A stretch of DNA of 9,417 bases, taken from contig JAQQAK010000149.1 in NCBI GenBank assembly GCA_028527945.1, forward strand, positions 1 through 9,417. Reading direction: 5' to 3'. Shown here piece after piece: positions 1 through 5,000 of this stretch. How positions within the stretch are numbered: position 1 is the stretch's first letter; each line of letters begins with the position of its first letter. The notes below the pieces were generated by a model. It did no database searches and was not told the origin of the DNA. It saw only the letters and a program-made list of their open reading frames with translations. The DNA is from Spirochaetaceae bacterium. Its GTDB lineage: Bacteria > Spirochaetota > Spirochaetia > UBA9216. A program made the position numbers and the translations under genes.

Positions 1-111
1 AGATTAAAAATATTTATTATGAGTAATTCTATTATTCACAAGAGGATAGTTTTCTAATAATTATAGCTAAAAAATTGAGCAGTGGTACAAATCTTGTTGA
101 AAAGAATATCA

Positions 112-330
112 TCAATTTAAAATACATCTGCTTTTTTTTCTGTTTTCCTGATTACCCCTGGAAGGTATAAAGCCATATTTTAACCATGTCATTACAGTAA
201 AATGAGCTTTATCCTTGTCAGTGCATCCGGTTGATTTGGCAGGCATAGCTTCACCAGTCAAAGGATTTACTAATTGAGCATAATAAATTTCATTTTTCTT
301 GTTACGTCTATAAAGATAAAACCGACGTAT
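112..330 (-). pseudogene. N-terminal remnant of a tyrosine-recombinase (phage-type) integrase
   Basis: The minus strand reads 72 codons from an ATA at 328-330 to a TGA at 112-114. The peptide begins IRRFYLYRRNKKNEIYYAQ, continues with NPLTGEAMPAKSTGCT (residues 22-37) and ends a recognisable block with TVMTWLKYGFIPSRG (45-59). This pattern, a short beta hairpin followed by 'xSTxxxxxxxA...WLKxGxxP', is what I know from the N-terminal arm-binding region of treponemal tyrosine integrases, which normally run to several hundred residues. The SAM-like core-binding domain and the catalytic R...HxxR...Y domain are absent. No ATG lies upstream in frame (TAA at 331-333), but AAAGGGG at 337-343 sits six bases before the ATA, so a lost ATG is likely. 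An A8 run (132-139) may mark a frameshift: one base fewer would read on as ADVF, stop, IDDILFNKI. It lies directly downstream of, and co-directional with, a tRNA gene, the usual place for such integrases. The family call is from memory, moderately sure. Confidence 0.62.
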
Positions 331-404
331 TTAACACCCCTTTGAAAGAGTAATTTTACTTACACTATGGATAGTTAAAAACGCCGATTCTTCCGATAGT
401 TTTC

Positions 405-429
405 TAAATCCTTATTAAATAAGGATTTA
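405..429. repeat. 25-bp perfect palindrome just downstream of tRNA-Pro
   Basis: Two 12-bp arms (TAAATCCTTATT, 405-416, and its complement, 418-429) surround a single central A at 417. An outer pair of 7-bp arms, CCGATAG (393-399) and CTATCGG (431-437), extends the symmetry; the right outer arm overlaps the last bases of the tRNA gene. As RNA from the tRNA transcript the inner part would fold into a stable but AT-rich stem. Neither strand has a T-run after the stem, so it is not a clear intrinsic terminator. It could be a processing or termination structure, or part of an old recombination site beside the integrase remnant. Confidence 0.7.
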
Positions 430-433
430 TCTA

Positions 434-507
434 TCGGGCTGAGTGGATTTGAACCACCGACCCCAAGTCCCCCAGACTTGTACGCTAAACCCCTGCGCTA
501 CAGCCCG
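434..507 (-). tRNA. tRNA-Pro (anticodon GGG)
   Basis: The minus strand folds into a complete 74-nt cloverleaf. The acceptor stem is CGGGCUG/CAGCCCG with discriminator A. The D-stem is GCGC/GCGU around a nine-base loop. The anticodon stem CAAGU/ACUUG carries loop CUGGGGG, giving anticodon GGG with U33 and G37. The five-base variable loop is followed by a T-arm GGUGG-UUCAAAU-CCACU. C1 opposite G72 in the first pair, with A73, fits bacterial tRNA-Pro identity. The CCA end is not encoded: the next bases are TAG. It would read CCC and CCU codons. A promoter lies immediately upstream (521-550), so it seems to be transcribed alone rather than with the etf operon. Confidence 0.95.
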
Positions 508-520
508 TTATGTGGAAAAT

Positions 521-550
521 AAGATATCATCTAACGGCTTTGTCTGTCAA
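521..550 (-). promoter_or_regulatory. Predicted sigma-70-type promoter of tRNA-Pro
   Basis: On the minus strand a perfect -35 box TTGACA (545-550) is followed after 18 bases by TATCTT (521-526), a four-of-six match to TATAAT. The -10 ends 13 bases before the mature tRNA 5' end, which leaves a short leader. The -35 is strong; the -10 is ordinary. Confidence 0.6.
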
Positions 551-617
551 TAAATAGCTCAGATTAGAAATATTTCAATTTATTAAAAAGACAGAAAACC
601 AACCACCCCACTAGAAA

Positions 618-651
618 GGTCATAACTTGTTAGGAACAACAAGTTATGACC
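618..651 (-). terminator. Hairpin terminator of the bcd-etfB-etfA operon
   Basis: GGTCATAACTTGTT (618-631) and its exact complement (638-651) form a 14-bp stem with a six-base loop, 44 bases beyond the etfA stop. In the minus-strand transcript the stem is followed by UUUCUAG, a short and imperfect U-tract. The length and perfect pairing make termination likely, with further T-rich sequence 30-40 bases on. No gene points toward it from the other side, so it most likely serves etfA. Confidence 0.72.
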
Positions 652-695
652 AAAGCGAGACAAAGTACAGACTGCAATATTAAAGTCTATACTTT

Positions 696-1883
696 TTAGG
701 CAACCTGAGACCACTGAGAAATCAGTTCAGGAATAACCTTGTAAAGATCTCCAACTATTCCATAATCAGCAACTTCAAAGATAGGAGCTTCTGGATCCTT
801 ATTAATTGCTATAATTATGTCAGAGGTCTGCATTCCAGCAAGATGCTGTATTGCACCGGAGATTCCGCAGGCTATGTAAACCTTTGGTTTAACCGTTGTT
901 CCAGTCTGTCCTACCTGCTGAGAATGATCTATCCAGCCGTTATCAACTGCCGCACGAGATGCGCCAACGGTTCCGCCAACAGCGTCCGCAAGCTGCTCAA
1001 TAAGCTTAAACCCTTCTGTTGATCCAAGACCACGACCGCCGGAACAAATAATATCAGCATCAAGTAATGACGCGTGTTCTTTAGCAGATTTTACTACTTC
1101 CAGAACCTTTGTTCTAACATCAGCCGCGACAAGATTAGTTTTATACTTAACTACCTCACCTTTTCTACCTGGATCTTTTTCAAGCTTATCCATTACACCC
1201 GGACGTACTGTTGACATTTGAGGTCTTGTTTTTGGACATACAATAGTTGCCATCAGGTTTCCGCCAAATGCAGGCCTTGTTTGAAGAAGTCTTCTATTTT
1301 CTATATCAATCTCAAGCTTTGTACAGTCCGCAGTAAGACCAGTATTAAGCCTTGCTGCAATTCTTGGAGCAAGATCCCGGCCAATATGTGTAGCGCCAAA
1401 GAGCACTATCTCAGGTTTAAATTCATTAACAGCGTCAGAAATGACCTTTGTGTAGGCATCTGTTGTAAATGGTTCAAGAAGAGGATCTTCAATAGCAATA
1501 ATTTTTTCTGCTCCATATGCAAAAAGTTCATCCTGCATAACAGCCACGTCTATTCCCGGAACTACCGCGCAGACAGAGACACCAAGCTCTTTTGCTAGCC
1601 GGCTTCCTTCTCCTAAAAGCTCAAGGGTTACACCCATCAACTTTCCATCTCTATGCTCAGCAAAAACCCAAACATCTTTGTAAGCTGACAAGTCTGCGGC
1701 TTCTTTTCCTGTTGATGTATTCTCTATAGCATCAAATGGGCATGCTTCAATACACTGCCCACAAGCAGTACATTTTTCGTTTATTACAGCAACCTTGCCC
1801 TGCATATCTATCGCTTCAAAAGGGCATACTTTAATACATTTTTTACAGCCCCTACATTTATCTTTTAAAACTATTACAGCCAT
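696..1883 (-). CDS. etfA: Electron transfer flavoprotein alpha subunit with N-terminal 2x[4Fe-4S] ferredoxin domain
   Basis: This is the large subunit of the EtfAB flavoprotein partner of butyryl-CoA dehydrogenase. Residues 1-55 form a bacterial-type ferredoxin domain with two complete motifs: C10-C13-C16-C20P and C38-C41-C44-C48P. A typical EtfA body follows from about residue 68. The FAD-binding C-terminus holds GASRAAVDNGW (307-317), QVGQTGTTVKP (323-333) and the family signature from VYIACGISGAIQHLAG (335-350) to IAIN (358-361). At 395 residues it is longer than a plain EtfA (roughly 320-340) by about the size of the ferredoxin domain. Ferredoxin-fused EtfA is known in bifurcating systems such as the caffeyl-CoA reductase CarE of Acetobacterium woodii. 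By inference the clusters pass low-potential electrons from the bifurcating flavin to soluble ferredoxin. AGGAG (1890-1894) sits six bases before the ATG. It is the last gene of the operon, 17 bases after etfB. It is cytoplasmic; no signal peptide is seen. Confidence 0.95.
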   Translation of the reverse strand: MAVIVLKDKCRGCKKCIKVCPFEAIDMQGKVAVINEKCTACGQCIEACPFDAIENTSTGKEAADLSAYKDVWVFAEHRDGKLMGVTLELLGEGSRLAKELGVSVCAVVPGIDVAVMQDELFAYGAEKIIAIEDPLLEPFTTDAYTKVISDAVNEFKPEIVLFGATHIGRDLAPRIAARLNTGLTADCTKLEIDIENRRLLQTRPAFGGNLMATIVCPKTRPQMSTVRPGVMDKLEKDPGRKGEVVKYKTNLVAADVRTKVLEVVKSAKEHASLLDADIICSGGRGLGSTEGFKLIEQLADAVGGTVGASRAAVDNGWIDHSQQVGQTGTTVKPKVYIACGISGAIQHLAGMQTSDIIIAINKDPEAPIFEVADYGIVGDLYKVIPELISQWSQVA

Positions 1884-1900
1884 AATTTTCTCCTAATTTA

Positions 1901-2689
1901 TTAAACCAAATGCTTTGCCTTAAGCTCTGAAAGAAGCCCAGACACTAGCTCTGCCGGGGTATCACCATCAATCATCTTCCCCTTCCCCTTTGGTTCTGGA
2001 GTAAAAGATCTGTATACATTTGTAGGTGATGCATCAAGTCCAACTATATCTGCTGAAAGTTCAAGATCTGCAGCGCCCCATACAGTTATATCTTTTTTGT
2101 AAGCTGAAAATATTCCAGGTACACTCATATATCTTGGTTCGTTAAGTTCTTTTATTGCGGTTAAAAGACAGGGCAGTTTTACTTCTATCATCTCATAACC
2201 ATCTTCAAGAGCCCGCTTAACAGTCAGTTTATCGCCTTCAATTTCAAGATCTTCAACATATGTTACCTGTGGAAGACCTAATTTTTCAGCAATTTGAGGA
2301 CCTACCTGAGCAGTATCACCATCTATGGCCTGTCTACCGGCAAGAATAAGATCATAATCTCCAATCTTTTTTATTGCGGCTGATATACAGTTTGATGTAG
2401 CCCATGTATCAGAACCTGCTACAAGTCTGTCGCTTACAAGAACAGCCTCATCAGCCCCCATTGCAAGACCTTCTCTAAGCATTACATCAGCCTGTGGAGG
2501 CCCCATTGTTACCATTGTGATATGAGTTGAAGGCTCAGCGTCCTTTATTTTTAGCGCGGCCTCAAGAGCATTCGCGTCATCATTATTCATTATACTGGGA
2601 ACACCTTCCCTTATCAGAGTTCCTGTCTTTGGATCTATCTTTACTTCATTTGTGTCAGGAACTTGTTTTACACATACTATAATTTTCAT
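1901..2689 (-). CDS. etfB: Electron transfer flavoprotein beta subunit, bifurcating-type
   Basis: This is the small subunit of the Etf heterodimer, 262 residues, a normal length. The N-terminus MKIIVCVKQVPDT is characteristic, and NNDDANALEAAL (35-46) follows. The nucleotide-binding loop AGRQAIDGDTAQVGPQ (117-132) has the DGDTAQVGP form seen in bifurcating EtfB proteins that hold a second FAD. Non-bifurcating mitochondrial-type EtfB has a different sequence here and binds AMP. LTAIKELNEPRYMS (176-189) matches the conserved family region. Together with the ferredoxin-fused EtfA and Bcd this predicts NADH oxidation coupled to reduction of both crotonyl-CoA and ferredoxin; that is inference from motifs. 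AGGAG lies just before the ATG. The gene starts 11 bases after the bcd stop and is co-transcribed with it. Confidence 0.95.
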   Translation of the reverse strand: MKIIVCVKQVPDTNEVKIDPKTGTLIREGVPSIMNNDDANALEAALKIKDAEPSTHITMVTMGPPQADVMLREGLAMGADEAVLVSDRLVAGSDTWATSNCISAAIKKIGDYDLILAGRQAIDGDTAQVGPQIAEKLGLPQVTYVEDLEIEGDKLTVKRALEDGYEMIEVKLPCLLTAIKELNEPRYMSVPGIFSAYKKDITVWGAADLELSADIVGLDASPTNVYRSFTPEPKGKGKMIDGDTPAELVSGLLSELKAKHLV

Positions 2690-2700
2690 AATCTCTCCTA

Positions 2701-3840
2701 TTACCTTAACACTGAGCCAGCTATAACCATCTTCTGAACCTCAGATGTTCCTTCATAAATCTCGGTAATTTTGGCATCTCTCATCATACGCTCTACAGGA
2801 TAATCCTTTGTATAACCGTAACCGCCATGCAGCTGAACCGCCTTGGTTGTCACATGCATAGCAGTCTCAGAGGCGAATAATTTAGCCATTGCAGCATCTA
2901 CACTATAAGGCTGACCGGTTTCTTTTTTCCAAGCGGCGCTGTAAACCAAAAGCCTTGCAGCCTCAACTCGGGTTTTCATGTCTGCTATCTCAAACTGAAG
3001 AGCCTGCATTTTTTTAAGTTTCATTCCAAACTGTTTTCTCTGATCAAGGTAAGCAACAGTTTTATCTAAAGCGCCCTGAGCAATTCCAAGAGCCTGAGCT
3101 GCTATTCCTATTCGGCCACCGTCAAGTGTGGTCATTGCAACCTTAAAGCCTTTACCTTCAACACCAAGCAGATTTTCAGCTGGGATACGGCAATTTTCAA
3201 AAATCAACTCTGTTGTTGCAGAGGCCCTTATTCCCATCTTGTCTTCTTTCTTGCCTATTGAAAAACCTTCATAAGATGACTCAACTATGAACGCGCTTAT
3301 TCCACGGGTTCCCTTACTTTTATCAGTCATAGCCATTACAACAAATGTATCAGCCATTCCACCGTTTGTGATAAAGATTTTGGAACCATTTAAAATCCAA
3401 GAATCTCCGTCTTTAACAGCCTTTGTCTGCTGTCCAGCGGCATCTGTTCCGGCATTAGGTTCTGTTAAACCAAAAGCGCCAAGCTTTTCACCATTCAAAA
3501 GCGGAACCAGATATTTCTTTTTCTGTTCATCTGTTCCAAAGTGATATATCGGCCATGCGCATAATGATGTATGCGCGGAGCAAATTACTCCTGTTGTGCC
3601 GCAAACACGTGACAATTCTTCTACCGCTATAGCGTAGGAGACATTATCACCTCCGGCACCATGCCATTCTGTTGGAAAAGGAATGCTTAACAAGCCTAAC
3701 TTTTTCATTTTTTCAACGTTTTCTTTTGGAAATTCACCAGTCTGATCTATTTCCGCAGCGATTGGCTCAACCTCTGTTTCTGCAAATTTCCGTACCATTG
3801 TTCGCAGGAGTTCCTGTTCTTTGGTTAACTGAAAGGTCAT
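2701..3840 (-). CDS. bcd: Butyryl-CoA dehydrogenase (short-chain acyl-CoA dehydrogenase)
   Basis: This FAD enzyme catalyses crotonyl-CoA/butyryl-CoA interconversion, exchanging electrons with EtfAB. It is 379 residues, the standard family length. Visible motifs are the flavin/substrate segment AFGLTEPNAGTDA (122-134), FITNGGMAD (156-164), the RKQFGMKLKKMQALQFEIADM stretch (268-288), QLHGGYGYTKDYPVERMMRDAKI (336-358) and the C-terminal IYEGTSEVQ (361-369). Glu363 in that last motif is at the position of the catalytic base of short- and medium-chain enzymes (MCAD Glu376), which excludes isovaleryl- and long-chain types that carry the base elsewhere. Context with etfBA and the divergent hbd-crt supports C4 activity; other short acyl-CoAs cannot be excluded. 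GGAGGA (3846-3851) lies five bases before the ATG. It is the first gene of its operon. Confidence 0.93.
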   Translation of the reverse strand: MTFQLTKEQELLRTMVRKFAETEVEPIAAEIDQTGEFPKENVEKMKKLGLLSIPFPTEWHGAGGDNVSYAIAVEELSRVCGTTGVICSAHTSLCAWPIYHFGTDEQKKKYLVPLLNGEKLGAFGLTEPNAGTDAAGQQTKAVKDGDSWILNGSKIFITNGGMADTFVVMAMTDKSKGTRGISAFIVESSYEGFSIGKKEDKMGIRASATTELIFENCRIPAENLLGVEGKGFKVAMTTLDGGRIGIAAQALGIAQGALDKTVAYLDQRKQFGMKLKKMQALQFEIADMKTRVEAARLLVYSAAWKKETGQPYSVDAAMAKLFASETAMHVTTKAVQLHGGYGYTKDYPVERMMRDAKITEIYEGTSEVQKMVIAGSVLR

Positions 3841-3913
3841 TTTTGTCCTCCATATATTCGCCGGAATCTATTGTGTGGTTCCAGTATTTTTTAGATAGTA
3901 ATTTATCAATATA

Positions 3914-3943
3914 ACTTTATTTATACATTTTTAATTTTGTCAA
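3914..3943 (-). promoter_or_regulatory. Candidate promoter of the bcd-etfB-etfA operon
   Basis: On the minus strand a perfect TTGACA (3938-3943) is followed after 18 bases by TAAAGT (3914-3919), four of six matches to TATAAT. This would give a leader of roughly 65-70 bases before the bcd ATG. The -35 is convincing; the -10 assignment is uncertain because the sequence around it is AT-rich and other hexamers fit nearly as well. Confidence 0.45.
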
Positions 3944-3961
3944 TATGAAAACAAGCTTGAA

Positions 3962-3974
3962 AACAAATGTTGTT
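3962..3974. promoter_or_regulatory. Inverted repeat AACAA-N3-TTGTT, possible operator
   Basis: Perfect five-base arms AACAA (3962-3966) and TTGTT (3970-3974) flank ATG. It lies just upstream of the -35 of the predicted bcd promoter. TTGTTAA (3970-3976) equals one half of the Rex operator consensus TTGTTAA-N4-TTAACAA, but the second half-site is not present (TTTTCTT follows). The redox-sensing repressor Rex is known to control butyrate genes in clostridia, so a degenerate Rex site is possible, but the evidence is thin. Confidence 0.3.
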
Positions 3975-4035
3975 AAATAATTTTCTTTTTCAAATAAATT
4001 TAGATATCTTTTTATTTAATATTGTATTATCGATA

Positions 4036-4064
4036 TTGATTTATCCCATTAATGGGTTTAATAT
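4036..4064 (+). promoter_or_regulatory. Predicted hbd-crt promoter with palindromic operator in the spacer
   Basis: TTGATT (4036-4041) and TAATAT (4059-4064) are separated by 17 bases, the ideal spacing. The perfect 12-bp palindrome CCCATTAATGGG (4045-4056) sits wholly in that spacer. It is one of very few GC-containing blocks in the region. A dimeric regulator bound there would block RNA polymerase or, as with MerR-type activators, change the spacer geometry. Each box matches the consensus at four of six positions. No regulator gene is in the window. Confidence 0.5.
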
Positions 4065-4132
4065 ATTACGGCATACCGATGAAGATAAATTTTTACCGAT
4101 ATCATTAAAACTTTTTATTAAAGGAGAAATTT

Positions 4133-4987
4133 ATGAAAATTAACAATGTTGGAGTTTATGGCGGCGGAACAATGGGTGCCGGCATAGTTCAAGTATTTGC
4201 AGCAGCTGGCTTAAAAACTACTCTCGTGTCTGTAGTAGACGGAGAACTTGATAGAGCGCTCGCTACAATAACTAAAAATCTTGAAAAACTTGTAACAAAA
4301 GAAAAGATTACTGCTGATAAAAAAGAGAGTATCCTGGGTAATATAAAAACATCATCAGAGCTTAAAGATTTCAAAGACTGTGATCTTGTTGTTGAAGCGA
4401 TATTGGAAGATCGTAATCTGAAAAAGAAATCTTTCAAGGCTATTTCAGAAATAGTATCAAAAGACTGTATTATAGCCAGTAACACTTCAACTATTTCTAT
4501 TACAGAACTTGCAGAAGCGGTTGATACACCTGAACGCTTTATAGGAATGCATTTTATGAATCCCGCACCTGTTATGAAGCTTATAGAGGTTATATCGGCT
4601 CTTCAAACCAGTGAAGAAACTTCAAAAGCAGTTATGGAATTATCAGAGCAAATCGGAAAAACAGGCGTTCTTGTAAAAGATTCTCCCGGCTTTGTTTTAA
4701 ATAGAATACTTATTCCTGTAATAAACGAAGGAATAGGATGTCTTGCCGACGGACTTGCCAGTCCTGCTGAAATTGATGAGATAATGAAACTTGGAGCAAA
4801 CCATCCAATAGGACCTCTTGCCTTAGGTGATCTTGTAGGACTTGATGTCTGCCTGAAAATAATGGAAGTACTTTATGACGATTTTGGAGATCCTAAGTAC
4901 AGACCAGCACCACTTTTAAGAAGAATGGTTTCTGCAGGTTATCTTGGAAGAAAAACCGGCAAAGGCTTTTACGATTACACAAAATAA
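4133..4987 (+). CDS. hbd: 3-hydroxybutyryl-CoA dehydrogenase
   Basis: This enzyme interconverts acetoacetyl-CoA and (S)-3-hydroxybutyryl-CoA using a nicotinamide cofactor. At 284 residues it has the usual length. An N-terminal Rossmann fold carries YGGGTMGAG (9-17). The catalytic set is complete: Ser119 in SNTST, His140 in GMHFMNPAP, Glu152 in KLIEVI and Asn190 in FVLNR. The 21-, 12- and 50-residue spacings relative to His140 match human HAD Ser137/His158/Glu170/Asn208. The C-terminal domain has KLGANHPIGPLALGDLVGLD (219-238) and ends YLGRKTGKGFYDYTK. Odd point: the Asp at the end of beta-strand 2 (Asp32 in the C. acetobutylicum enzyme, aligned from memory) is Ser33 here, in LVSVVD, which may relax the preference for NAD over NADP. 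AGGAG (4122-4126) lies six bases before the ATG. It is the first gene of the hbd-crt unit. Confidence 0.95.
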   Translation: MKINNVGVYGGGTMGAGIVQVFAAAGLKTTLVSVVDGELDRALATITKNLEKLVTKEKITADKKESILGNIKTSSELKDFKDCDLVVEAILEDRNLKKKSFKAISEIVSKDCIIASNTSTISITELAEAVDTPERFIGMHFMNPAPVMKLIEVISALQTSEETSKAVMELSEQIGKTGVLVKDSPGFVLNRILIPVINEGIGCLADGLASPAEIDEIMKLGANHPIGPLALGDLVGLDVCLKIMEVLYDDFGDPKYRPAPLLRRMVSAGYLGRKTGKGFYDYTK

Positions 4988-4990
4988 ACT

Positions 4991-4994
4991 GGAG
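4991..4994 (+). promoter_or_regulatory. Ribosome binding site that fixes the crt start at GTG 5001
   Basis: GGAG at 4991-4994, three bases after the hbd stop codon, is six bases upstream of GTG (5001-5003). The in-frame ATG at 4944 lies inside hbd, has no comparable site, and would add 19 residues coded by the overlapping hbd 3' end. The GTG start gives a standard-length crotonase. Confidence 0.75.
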
Positions 4995-5000
4995 CTTGTT

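Larger units (their letters stand above)
3841..4132. promoter_or_regulatory. Divergent control region between bcd-etfBA and hbd-crt
   Basis: This 292-bp, very AT-rich region contains no gene and must control both arms of the pathway. From left to right it holds the bcd ribosome binding site (3846-3851), a possible minus-strand promoter (3914-3943), a direct repeat TGAAAACAA (3946-3954 and 3958-3966), an inverted repeat AACAA-ATG-TTGTT (3962-3974), a TATCGATA palindrome (4028-4035), a plus-strand promoter with an embedded palindrome (4036-4064), a second direct repeat TACCGAT (4074-4080 and 4094-4100, start-to-start 20 bp, about two helical turns), and the hbd ribosome binding site AGGAG (4122-4126). 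Several of these short motifs could be chance in such AT-rich DNA. Confidence 0.6.

Noticed and set aside
45..407. The 13-bp direct repeat GATAGTTTTCTAA (45-57 and 395-407) as attL/attR of an element
   Set aside because: Repeats of this length are expected by chance in AT-rich DNA, and neither copy duplicates the tRNA 3' end in the direct orientation that a true attachment site would show.
405..429. Intrinsic terminator for tRNA-Pro
   Set aside because: The palindrome is perfect but AT-rich, and neither strand has a T-run after it, so I list it as a repeat of unknown role.
1218..1598. A plus-strand open frame of 126 codons inside etfA
   Set aside because: It is antisense to a certain gene, has no family features and reflects codon bias of etfA. 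The same reasoning applies to open frames antisense to bcd, hbd, crt, ppk2 and the last gene.
3970..3987. A full Rex operator TTGTTAA-N4-TTAACAA
   Set aside because: Only the left half is present; the right half reads TTTTCTT, too far from the consensus to call a site.
4944..5000. An upstream ATG start that would make crt 282 residues long and overlap hbd
   Set aside because: No ribosome binding site of note precedes it, the added 19 residues are not crotonase-like, and GTG 5001 with GGAG six bases upstream gives the standard family length.
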